Made by a program: the position numbers and the translations under genes
Assembly (NCBI GenBank): GCA_043804035.1
Contig: JAZDJJ010000025.1
Coordinates: 1 to 18,665, forward strand
DNA length: 18,665 nt
Direction of reading: 5' to 3'
From: JAZDJJ01 sp043804035
GTDB taxonomy: Bacteria > Bacteroidota > Bacteroidia > Palsa-948
Part shown: one piece after another, positions 7,275-13,701 of the stretch
Layout: every line of letters starts with the position of its first letter
Numbering within the stretch: position 1 is the first letter of the stretch
Notes under the pieces: generated by a model
What the model was told of the DNA's origin: nothing
Databases searched by the model: none
Seen by the model: the letters and a program-made list of their open reading frames with translations, nothing else

Positions 7275-7492
7275 CTTCTCTATACTTGCAGGTAAAAGCA
7301 AAAAATTATTAACAATGCAGGGCTTTGTTGCACAAATTATTTTTTAAAAAAGATTTCCCGAACATATCTTAAAATCCTTTGTCTAATTTGTATTGTTCAA
7401 ACTTTCTATATTGTTATTTGTCAGATTTTTTTATCAATTCAAATTTTACACTACCCTATTTTGAATTTATGATATCAATGCCTACTGAATTT
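7275..7492. other. Convergent intergenic region, AT-rich, no gene
   Basis: 218 bases between the end of the acetyltransferase (+) and the end of the COG2403 gene (-). It holds the palindrome TTTTTTAAAAAA (7340-7351) and the phrase GGGCTTTGTTGCACAAA (7319-7335), which resembles the ends of several insertion sequences (IS5-type 'TTTGTTGCA' ends); no transposase fragment accompanies it. No convincing terminator stem or ORF was seen. Confidence 0.5.
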
Positions 7493-8842
7493 TTAGATTT
7501 CAATCTCTGATTCACATAACTTATGTTTTTTAATAAAGTCGCATAAAATTTCTTTCATGTTTGGTCTTCCGATTTCTTGCAATTCATAATCAACTTTTGT
7601 ACTTGGTTTGTTAATTTTTATGATTCTTGTCAGGTCTATTGGTGTTGCAATGACAACAGAATCGCAATCAATTTTATTGATAGATTTTTCAAGGTCTGCA
7701 ATTTGTTGTTCGCTATAACCCATAGCCGGCAACAATGTTCCGATGTTAGGATAAATTTTAAATGTTTCTGCTAATTTACCGACAACAAATTGTCGTGGGT
7801 CTACGAGTTCTTTTGCTCCATATTTTTTTGCTGCTACTATGCCTGCGCCTATTTTCATATTGCCATGAGTTAAAGTTGGACCGTCTTCAATAACGAGTAC
7901 TCGCTTACCTCTAATAATTTCAGGATTGTGAACAGTCAGCGGAGAAGCGGCATCAACAACGATGGCTTGTGGATTGACTGCTTCAATATTTTCGCGAACA
8001 ATCTGAATATTTTCTGGTGATGCACTGTCTATCTTATTAATTACAACCACATCGGCTAAACGCAACGTTGTTTCGCCGGGATAATAATTCAGTTCATTTC
8101 CTGCTCTATGAGGATCAACAACTGTAATCATCATATCTGGTTTGTAAAAAGAGAAATCATTATTTCCGCCATCCCATAAAATTACATCGGCTTCTTTTTC
8201 GGCTTCTCGTAAAATACATTCATAATCAACTCCTGCATATATTACATTTCCGCGAACAACATGTGGTTCATACTCTTCCATTTCTTCAATAGTACATTTA
8301 TGTTTTTTTAAATCATCCACAGTAGCAAAGCGTTGTACTTTTTGTGCTGCCAAATCACCATAAGGCATTGGATGACGAATGGCTACTACTTTCAATCCTC
8401 GTTTCATCAGCAGTTCAATTACTCGTCGTGATGTTTGACTTTTTCCACATCCTGTTCTAACTGCGCAAACAGCAATAACGGGTTTAGTACTTTTTATTTG
8501 AGTGGCGTTTGGACTAAGCAATATAAAGTTAGCACCTGCTGTATTTACAATAGCGCTCATCTTCATTACATGTTGATAAGTAACATCGCTATATGAAAAC
8601 ACACACAAATCAACATTGAGATCTTTTATCAACTTTGGCAAATCGTTTTCTGCATAAATATCAATTCCCTGAGGATATAATTTCCCTGCTAATTCAGTGG
8701 GATACTTTCTTCCGTCTATGTCAGGAATTTGCGCTGCTGTGAATGCTACAACATTATATTCTTTTTTATCTTTAAAATACACGTTGAAGTTGTGAAAATC
8801 TCTACCTGCTGCACCGATAATAATTACATTTTGTTTACACAT
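7493..8842 (-). CDS. COG2403-type P-loop protein (cyclic 2,3-diphosphoglycerate synthetase-like)
   Basis: 449 residues. The N-terminus is a Rossmann-like nucleotide-binding segment (NVIIIGAAGRDFHNFNVYF, 5-23). A Walker A loop AVRTGCGKSQTSR lies at 127-139, WDGGNND at 223-229, VVDPHRAGNE at 241-250 and a G4-like VINKID at 267-272, the set found in COG2403 predicted GTPases. The only characterised relatives are the archaeal cyclic 2,3-diphosphoglycerate synthetases, which use ATP to cyclise 2,3-bisphosphoglycerate; bacterial members are annotated by similarity and their substrate is uncertain. Length matches the family. It diverges from the DUF167-pepP-pssA-purS operon with back-to-back -7 boxes. 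Family call is firm; the reaction here is not. Confidence 0.8.
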   Translation of the reverse strand: MCKQNVIIIGAAGRDFHNFNVYFKDKKEYNVVAFTAAQIPDIDGRKYPTELAGKLYPQGIDIYAENDLPKLIKDLNVDLCVFSYSDVTYQHVMKMSAIVNTAGANFILLSPNATQIKSTKPVIAVCAVRTGCGKSQTSRRVIELLMKRGLKVVAIRHPMPYGDLAAQKVQRFATVDDLKKHKCTIEEMEEYEPHVVRGNVIYAGVDYECILREAEKEADVILWDGGNNDFSFYKPDMMITVVDPHRAGNELNYYPGETTLRLADVVVINKIDSASPENIQIVRENIEAVNPQAIVVDAASPLTVHNPEIIRGKRVLVIEDGPTLTHGNMKIGAGIVAAKKYGAKELVDPRQFVVGKLAETFKIYPNIGTLLPAMGYSEQQIADLEKSINKIDCDSVVIATPIDLTRIIKINKPSTKVDYELQEIGRPNMKEILCDFIKKHKLCESEIEI

Positions 8843-8882
8843 AAAATTTTATTTATTAGTTTTATCTATTATTTTTTTTTGA

Positions 8883-8904
8883 CAAATGTAAAAAAATATT
8901 TTTG
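8883..8904. promoter_or_regulatory. Back-to-back divergent -7 boxes
   Basis: On the minus strand TACATTTG (8890-8883) faces the COG2403 gene (41 bases before its ATG). On the plus strand TATTTTTG (8897-8904) faces the DUF167 operon (39 bases before the ATG at 8944). Both fit TAnnTTTG. TTTG at 8878-8881 could be the plus-strand -33, but the gap of 15 is shorter than usual. The six-base separation suggests mutually exclusive polymerase binding. Confidence 0.45.
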
Positions 8905-8943
8905 AGTTTTTGTGCAGTAGTAGAATTTTCATCCTTGTTTCTC

Positions 8944-9213
8944 ATGCAGATTCATTGTATAGTAAAAACAAATAGTAAGATTGATAGCATTATTGTCAAC
9001 CCTGATGGTTCTCTTCGTGTTAAAATAAAAGCCATTCCTGTGGATGGAAAAGCAAATGAATATCTGGTGAAATATTTGTCGGAAGTTTTTGAATTGCCTA
9101 AAAATTATATTCAAATTATTTCTGGTTTTACAAGTTCCCATAAAAGAGTTAATATTGTAACCGAAGAACAAAAGATTCAATCTGTTCTAGAAACTTTAAA
9201 ATCTAAAATCTAA
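8944..9213 (+). CDS. DUF167 (UPF0235/YggU) family protein
   Basis: 89 residues from the preferred ATG. The frame is open to a TTG at 8902, but those 14 extra codons include the -7 box and do not look like the family's N-terminus. The segment VKTNSKIDSIIVNPDGSLRVKIKAIPVDGKANEYLVKYLSE shows the family's core pattern: V-P/S-x-S...D-G-L-x-V-x-v-x-A-P-V-D-G-K-A-N. FTSSHKRVNI matches the 'SGxxSRxK' region. A small soluble protein conserved from bacteria to eukaryotes; function unknown. First gene of an operon with 11 bp to the aminopeptidase. Confidence 0.88.
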   Translation: MQIHCIVKTNSKIDSIIVNPDGSLRVKIKAIPVDGKANEYLVKYLSEVFELPKNYIQIISGFTSSHKRVNIVTEEQKIQSVLETLKSKI

Positions 9214-9224
9214 AACTAATTTTT

Positions 9225-10514
9225 ATGCGTTACTTATCCATTTCTCCAAAACTTTTTGTTAACAACCGCAAACATTTTGTTAAAGAAATGAAAGCGGGCG
9301 GACTTGCGTTGTTCAACAGCAATGATATCATGCTTACCAATGCAGATGGCTCCATGCAGTTCATTGAAAACACAGATATTTTTTACCTCTCAGGTATTGA
9401 TCAGGAAGAAAGCATCTTGCTGATTTTTCCGGATTCTAAACTTCCTGAGCATAAAGAAATTCTTTTCCTGAAAGAAACAAATGAACATATTGCTATTTGG
9501 GAAGGAGAAAAACTTACCAAAGAAAAAGCCACAGAAATTTCGGGAATACAAACTGTTTATTGGCTTTCGCAGTTCAAAACAATTTTTCATCAACTTATAT
9601 GCGAGTGCCAGCATGTTTATCTGAATACGAATGAGCATTTGCGTGCAGTGGTGGAAGTTGAAACCAGAAATTCGCGTTTCATTAAATGGTGCAAAGAACA
9701 ATATCCTCTTCATAATTATATCCGTGTTCAGCCCATCATGCACAAACTTCGTGCAATAAAATCAAAAGAAGAAATAGAACTCATTCAGCAAGCATGTGAT
9801 ATTACTGAAAAAGGATTCCGCAGATTGCTTGGCTTTATCAAACCGGGTGTTTGGGAATATGAAGTTGAAGCAGAACTTATTCATGAATTTGTACGCAATC
9901 GTTCACGCAGATTTGCTTACGGACCAATTATCGCATCGGGCTTCAACGCCTGCGTGCTTCATTATGTTGTTAATAACAAACAATGCAAAGCAAACGATGT
10001 ACTACTATTGGATGTTGCAGCAGAGTATGCAAATTATGCTTCTGACTTAACGCGATGTGTTCCTGTATCAGGAAAATTTTCCAAGCGACAAAAAGATGTA
10101 TACAATGCTGTTCTTCGTGTGATGCAGGGAGCAGTCAGTATGCTTAAAGTTGGAAATAATATTATTGACTACAACGAAGCAATAGGGAAAATGATGGAAG
10201 AAGAACTTATCAAACTTCACCTGCTTAAATTATCTGATGTGAAAAAGCAAGATGCAAAAAATCCTCTTTACAAAAAATATTTTCCACATAATACTTCGCA
10301 TTACCTTGGCTTGGATGTGCATGATTATGGCGACAAATACCGCAAGTTTGAAACAGGTATGGTTTTTACTTGCGAACCGGGAATTTATATACGGGAAGAA
10401 AATCTTGGTATCCGACTTGAGAATGATTATCTGATTACTAAAGATGGAAATATTGATTTGATGAAAAATATTCCCATAGAAGTAGATGAAATTGAAGAGT
10501 TGATGCAAAAATAA
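9225..10514 (+). CDS. pepP: Xaa-Pro aminopeptidase (peptidase family M24B)
   Basis: 429 residues, close to the family's usual length. An N-terminal creatinase-type domain (about 1-175, with FYLSGIDQEESILLIFPD) precedes the pita-bread catalytic domain (about 176-429). The five metal ligands of M24 are present: D263 (LLLDVAAE), D274 (YASDLTR), H359 (SHYLGLDVHD), E384 (TCEPGIYI) and E399 (GIRLEND). It removes N-terminal residues preceding proline and is cytoplasmic, having no signal peptide. It lies in an operon, 2 bp before pssA. The symbol follows Escherichia coli PepP; paralogues cannot be excluded. Confidence 0.93.
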   Translation: MRYLSISPKLFVNNRKHFVKEMKAGGLALFNSNDIMLTNADGSMQFIENTDIFYLSGIDQEESILLIFPDSKLPEHKEILFLKETNEHIAIWEGEKLTKEKATEISGIQTVYWLSQFKTIFHQLICECQHVYLNTNEHLRAVVEVETRNSRFIKWCKEQYPLHNYIRVQPIMHKLRAIKSKEEIELIQQACDITEKGFRRLLGFIKPGVWEYEVEAELIHEFVRNRSRRFAYGPIIASGFNACVLHYVVNNKQCKANDVLLLDVAAEYANYASDLTRCVPVSGKFSKRQKDVYNAVLRVMQGAVSMLKVGNNIIDYNEAIGKMMEEELIKLHLLKLSDVKKQDAKNPLYKKYFPHNTSHYLGLDVHDYGDKYRKFETGMVFTCEPGIYIREENLGIRLENDYLITKDGNIDLMKNIPIEVDEIEELMQK

Positions 10515-10516
10515 AA

Positions 10517-11314
10517 ATGTACATTATCAATAATATTCCTAATCTCCTTACTCTTTTCAATTTGCTTTGCGGATGCATAGCGATTGTATTTGCCTCTACA
10601 AATAATTTGATTTGGAGTGCTTACATGGTGGGCTTTGCTTGTGTGTTTGATTTCTTGGATGGATTAGTTGCACGATTACTCAAGGCAAATTCTGAACTCG
10701 GAAAACAACTGGACTCATTGGCAGATATGGTTTCGTTTGGCGTGGTGCCGGGAGTGATAATGTATAAAATGATTCTTTATTCTCAAATACTTGCTTCGTT
10801 TACCGATGTAATAAAAAAAACCATATTGGCATTGGGCGAAGAAAATAATTTACTTCAACATGTTCCGGAAGTTTTTCATTTAAATATTCTTGCAATTACC
10901 GGTTTTTTAATTACGATTTTTTCTGCAATACGTTTGGCAAAATATAATATAGATACTCGTCAAGGCAATTCATTCATCGGACTCCCAACTCCTGCGAATG
11001 CAATTTTTATTGCTTCCATTCCTTTAATCCCTTATGCTTCTCTTCCTATTCTATCAGAAATTATTACTCCATATTTTCTAGTTTCTCTGACATTTATTTC
11101 TTCATTTTTCCTTATCGCTCCGATTCATTTCTTCGCCATCAAGTTCAAAAACTTTTTGTGGACAGATAATAAGATACGTTATATCTTTCTTGCTCTTTCA
11201 CTTTCACTTTTGATATTATTTAAATTCGCGGGTATTCCTTTAATCATAATTTTATATATTATTTTGTCAATCATAAATAACATTGTAACAAGAAACAAAA
11301 CACAACAATCTTAA
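10517..11314 (+). CDS. pssA: CDP-diacylglycerol-serine O-phosphatidyltransferase
   Basis: 265 residues. The CDP-alcohol phosphotransferase signature D-G-x2-A-R-x8-G-x3-D-x3-D is complete at D48-G49, A52-R53, G62, D66 and D70. About six to eight hydrophobic segments follow, as expected for an integral membrane enzyme. It transfers the phosphatidyl group from CDP-diacylglycerol to L-serine, the first step to phosphatidylethanolamine. The N-terminal NIPNLLTLFNLLCGCIAIVF matches the serine-specific, membrane-type subfamily. No psd (decarboxylase) gene is in the window; it may lie elsewhere. Start ATG is 2 bp after the pepP stop, indicating translational coupling. Confidence 0.93.
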   Translation: MYIINNIPNLLTLFNLLCGCIAIVFASTNNLIWSAYMVGFACVFDFLDGLVARLLKANSELGKQLDSLADMVSFGVVPGVIMYKMILYSQILASFTDVIKKTILALGEENNLLQHVPEVFHLNILAITGFLITIFSAIRLAKYNIDTRQGNSFIGLPTPANAIFIASIPLIPYASLPILSEIITPYFLVSLTFISSFFLIAPIHFFAIKFKNFLWTDNKIRYIFLALSLSLLILFKFAGIPLIIILYIILSIINNIVTRNKTQQS

Positions 11315-11325
11315 TTCGTAATGTT

Positions 11326-11583
11326 ATGAAATTCATAGCAGAAATAAACATAATGCCACTCAAATTGCTTCTCAATCCACAAGGGAAAGCCGTAACAGGA
11401 AGCATGAAAAATATTGGCTTACCCGAAATAGAAAATGTTCGCATCGGCAAGCATATTTCTTTGGAAATTGAAGCACTCAATAAAGAAACCGCCCGAAACA
11501 AAGTAGAAGATGCATGCAAAAAACTTTTCGTCAATCCAATCGTTGAGTATTTTGAATTTACTGTGGAAGAAAACAAGGGATGA
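11326..11583 (+). CDS. purS: Phosphoribosylformylglycinamidine synthase subunit PurS
   Basis: 85 residues with the PurS pattern: N-terminal strand KFIAEINIMPL, then LLNPQGKAVTGSMKNIGLPEIENVRIGKHISLEIEA, then a helix EDACKKLFVNPIVEYFEF. PurS bridges PurL and PurQ in three-subunit FGAM synthases, which convert FGAR to FGAM with glutamine and ATP. Its presence implies that this genome uses separate PurL and PurQ rather than the long single-chain enzyme; neither is in the window. It is the last gene of the operon, 11 bp after pssA. An overlapping ATG at 11321 is followed at once by TGA and was not chosen. Confidence 0.9.
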   Translation: MKFIAEINIMPLKLLLNPQGKAVTGSMKNIGLPEIENVRIGKHISLEIEALNKETARNKVEDACKKLFVNPIVEYFEFTVEENKG

Positions 11584-11701
11584 ACATGTTTTTCTAAACT
11601 TTTTTCTATAAGTTGTTTTTGATTTGGAATCAGTTTATGTAAAATTTTAAGTGGTATAGAAATTTGCAAATTTATTTTTGGTATTGTTAACTAAACATAG
11701 A

Positions 11702-11766
11702 GATTGCTTCGGGTTGCTTAAGGCAAACCCTCGCAATGACGTTTATTTGTATTTTTAGAATTGTCC
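11702..11766 (-). mobile_element. Degenerate MITE-like copy
   Basis: Reverse-complemented, the end reads GGACAATTCTAAAAATACAA and continues through CGTCATTGCGAGG to GAAGCAATCT, the same order as in the element at 137-240. The opposite terminal inverted repeat is not recognisable, so it is a fragment. Confidence 0.55.
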
Positions 11767-11821
11767 ATAATAACAAACAAAAGGTGTTTTTTGTGTAAAA
11801 TCAATTACTAACTTTATTTGT

Positions 11822-11901
11822 AGATTGCTGCTACGAGGTATCTGTTTGTATTATTCAATTGCGATTGTATTAGTGTATTTGTAATACCTCGCAGATTGCT
11901 G
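11822..11901. repeat. Dyad flanked by direct repeats
   Basis: CGAGGTAT (11834-11841) and ATACCTCG (11884-11891) are perfect inverted arms 42 bases apart. AGATTGCTG occurs just outside both arms (11822-11830 and 11893-11901) as a direct repeat. This resembles a small inserted palindromic repeat unit; no ORF. Confidence 0.5.
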
Positions 11902-11941
11902 ATGGGTAGTTCATTTTTATTTGTTTCTTTTACTAATTTTA

Positions 11942-11957
11942 TCTCAACTTATTGAGA
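11942..11957. promoter_or_regulatory. Palindromic operator candidate of the zeta-like module
   Basis: TCTCAA-CTTA-TTGAGA is a perfect 6-bp-arm dyad, 18 bases before the ATG at 11976. Toxin-antitoxin operons often repress themselves through such sites, which is the basis for this suggestion. A TTTG at 11920-11923 could be a -33 element, but no exact TAnnTTTG box is present. Confidence 0.35.
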
Positions 11958-11975
11958 AGTTATTAATTTTTGTTT

Positions 11976-12167
11976 ATGCAAATCATTTACAAGTTTATAT
12001 CAGACGTAGAACCTACAGATGAACAATTGCATTTATTAATGCAAGAAGTTGCTGTTGAATCAAAAAATAAAGCACAGAAAACAGACAAACAATTTTTAGA
12101 ACAATTACTACTTCTGGTGCAAGATGCACAAAAACGGCAGTTGACTTTAAAACCTGATGCAAAATGA
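11976..12167 (+). CDS. 63-residue protein, candidate antitoxin of the zeta-like kinase
   Basis: A small, mainly helical protein starting MQIIYKFISDVEPTDEQLHLLMQEV and ending with a lysine-rich tail (QKRQLTLKPDAK). The region about 22-53 has many K, Q, E and L residues and could form an amphipathic helix; no DNA-binding motif was recognised. The frame continues two codons up to a TTG, but ATG 11976 is preferred. Its last codons overlap the start of the zeta-like gene (ATGA), so the two are translationally coupled. By position it would be the antitoxin or an accessory chaperone. I do not recognise its family; size and helicity recall epsilon antitoxins but sequence similarity was not evident. 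Confidence 0.7.
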   Translation: MQIIYKFISDVEPTDEQLHLLMQEVAVESKNKAQKTDKQFLEQLLLLVQDAQKRQLTLKPDAK

Positions 12168-12763
12168 ATATAGAAAAACCAAAGTTGATAATTATAGCAG
12201 GTCCCAATGGTTCGGGTAAAACATCGGTAACAAGTAAAATCATAGAACACAAATGGATTGAAAACTGTATTTACATAAATCCTGACAACATTGCACAAGA
12301 TGAATTTGGTGACTGGAATTCGCCCGAATCTGTTATTAAAGCAGCAAATAGGGCAGCCGAAATGAGAGAAAAATATCTTTTAAAAAAAGAAGGAATATTA
12401 TTTGAAACAGTACTATCGGCAAACGACAAACTAGATTATATAAAAAGGGCAAAAGATGTAGGTTATTTTATAAGATTGTTTTTTGTTGGTACGGATCATC
12501 CAACTATAAATGCCATGCGTATTGCACGACGTGTAATGGAAGGCGGACACGATGTTCCGATTTTGAAAATTATAAGCCGTTTTAATAAATCAATTGTTAA
12601 TTGCAGTATTGCCGCTTTATTTGCTGACAAACTTTATGTGTATGATAATTCTGTGGAATATGCAGAGCCGAAACTACTGTTCAAAGCAACAAATGGTAAA
12701 TTAGAAAAAACTTATACCGAAGTAAATATTTGGGCGCAAAGCATTTTAAAATCTCTTGCTTAG
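12164..12763 (+). CDS. Zeta-toxin-like P-loop kinase
   Basis: 199 residues. Walker A is GPNGSGKTS (13-21). D41 in YINPDNIAQDEF and E81 in GILFETVLS fall where zeta toxins position the substrate-binding aspartate and nearby glutamate. A basic segment MRIARRVMEGGHDVP (118-132) and R139 supply phosphate-binding arginines, as in zeta-type kinases. Zeta toxins phosphorylate UDP-N-acetylglucosamine and block wall synthesis; shorter relatives like this one have uncertain substrates. Length is below that of the streptococcal zeta (about 285), with no C-terminal extension. It overlaps the upstream small gene by 4 bp, forming a two-gene module between housekeeping genes. A non-toxic kinase role cannot be excluded. 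Confidence 0.8.
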   Translation: MNIEKPKLIIIAGPNGSGKTSVTSKIIEHKWIENCIYINPDNIAQDEFGDWNSPESVIKAANRAAEMREKYLLKKEGILFETVLSANDKLDYIKRAKDVGYFIRLFFVGTDHPTINAMRIARRVMEGGHDVPILKIISRFNKSIVNCSIAALFADKLYVYDNSVEYAEPKLLFKATNGKLEKTYTEVNIWAQSILKSLA

Positions 12764-12950
12764 ATGAAAAATTTTTACCTACGCTAAAGATCCGGCAAAT
12801 AAATGGGAAATTGAAAAATTGAGAGAGGTTGGTGAATTTGTAAAAGGATTGACTTGTTCAAAAAAAGATGAAGTTGGTTTTTTTTCGAACACTGTTCTTA
12901 TATCAACGAATGTTGATTTACTAAATCATATCTTAAGAATAATTTTATAG
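12764..12950 (+). pseudogene. Frameshifted small ORF between the zeta-like gene and coaX
   Basis: From ATG 12764 the frame reads MKNFYLR then stops. If one base of the A5/T5 run (12767-12776) is removed, it reads MKNFTYAKDPANKWEIEKLR and continues for about 60 residues through EVGEFVKGLTCSKKDEVGFF to LLNHILRIIL, with TAG at 12948-12950, one base before the coaX ATG. The long frame (12768-12950) has ordinary codon use and no internal stops but no good start of its own. It may be a decayed third gene of the module, a sequencing error or a frame-shifted product. No family recognised. Confidence 0.5.
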
Positions 12951-12951
12951 A

Positions 12952-13701
12952 ATGAATCTTGTAATTGACCTCGGCAACACTCTTTCTAAAGTGGCTCTCT
13001 TTAATGAAAACGATTTATCAAAAAAAATTTCCTTTAAAAATCTTACGAAAGAAAAATTAAAAATCCTTTGCAGGAAACATCCAAAAATAAAAAATGTAAT
13101 TCTTTCTTCTGTTATTGACCATCCAAAAAAAATTTCCGATTTTCTGAAAGATAATTTCATTTCCTCCCGAAAAAAAAGAGATAGTATTTTTATTGAACTC
13201 TCATATAAAACAAAACTTCCGTTAGAAAATCTTTATCGTTCTCCAAAAACTTTCGGCAAAGACCGTCTTGCTGCTGCCGTTGGAGCAAATATGATGTTCC
13301 GTAATCAAAATGTTCTTGTTATTGATGCAGGCACTTGTATTAAATATGATTTTGTAAATGCAAAAAACCAATATCTTGGCGGGGGAATTTCTCCCGGAAT
13401 AGAAATGCGACTCAAAGCACTGAATAAATTTACAGATAAACTTCCGCTTATTAATTATAAATCCTTTGACAAACTTATCGGACAAAACACAAAGGAATCT
13501 ATTTTATCGGGTGTGATAAACGGAGTTACGGAAGAAGTACACGGAATTATTTCTCGCTATAAAAAACAATATCCGAATATAAAAATTGTTTTTACAGGTG
13601 GGTATTCTAATTTTTTTGAGAAGATTAATAATATCTTTGTTGATCCTTTTTTGGTTATGAAAGGATTAAATCATATTCTGAATTTTAATGAACAAAAATA
13701 A
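12952..13701 (+). CDS. coaX: Type III pantothenate kinase
   Basis: 249 residues with the CoaX motifs of the acetate/sugar kinase superfamily: DLGNT (6-10), FGKDRLAA (101-108; D104 is in the position of the catalytic base), DAGTC (125-129) and GGGISPG (143-149). It phosphorylates pantothenate, the first step of coenzyme A synthesis, and typically needs a monovalent cation. TFGKDR and IDAGTCIKYDF are diagnostic against other kinase types. The last 14 bases overlap the next gene in another frame, suggesting coupled translation. The start one base after the preceding TAG fits a compact operon. Confidence 0.95.
   Translation: MNLVIDLGNTLSKVALFNENDLSKKISFKNLTKEKLKILCRKHPKIKNVILSSVIDHPKKISDFLKDNFISSRKKRDSIFIELSYKTKLPLENLYRSPKTFGKDRLAAAVGANMMFRNQNVLVIDAGTCIKYDFVNAKNQYLGGGISPGIEMRLKALNKFTDKLPLINYKSFDKLIGQNTKESILSGVINGVTEEVHGIISRYKKQYPNIKIVFTGGYSNFFEKINNIFVDPFLVMKGLNHILNFNEQK

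Larger units (their letters stand above)
11584..11975. other. Repeat-rich intergenic region between purS and the zeta-like module
   Basis: 392 bases with no convincing gene. It holds a degenerate MITE-like copy (11702-11766), a dyad with repeated AGATTGCTG (11822-11901) and a 16-bp palindrome before the next gene (11942-11957). The region is where the downstream module appears to have joined a housekeeping stretch, but no attachment site or target duplication was found. Confidence 0.7.

Noticed and set aside
7319..7335. End of a second insertion sequence (GGGCTTTGTTGCACAAA)
   Set aside because: Resembles known IS ends but no partner end, duplication or transposase fragment was found nearby.
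9390..9743. Minus-strand 117-residue ORF
   Set aside because: It is a shadow of the aminopeptidase gene, which has all five metal ligands in its own frame.
11271..11669. Minus-strand 132-residue ORF
   Set aside because: It runs opposite purS and into the repeat-rich gap; no recognisable domain or signal, while purS is a clear match.
11987..12298. Minus-strand cysteine-rich ORF
   Set aside because: Antisense to the small protein and kinase; composition is what the reverse frame of A-rich coding DNA gives.
12764..12787. Programmed -1 frameshift in the A5T5 run
   Set aside because: The sequence A AAT TTT resembles a slippery site, but a -1 shift does not enter the long frame; a +1 shift or deletion would be required.
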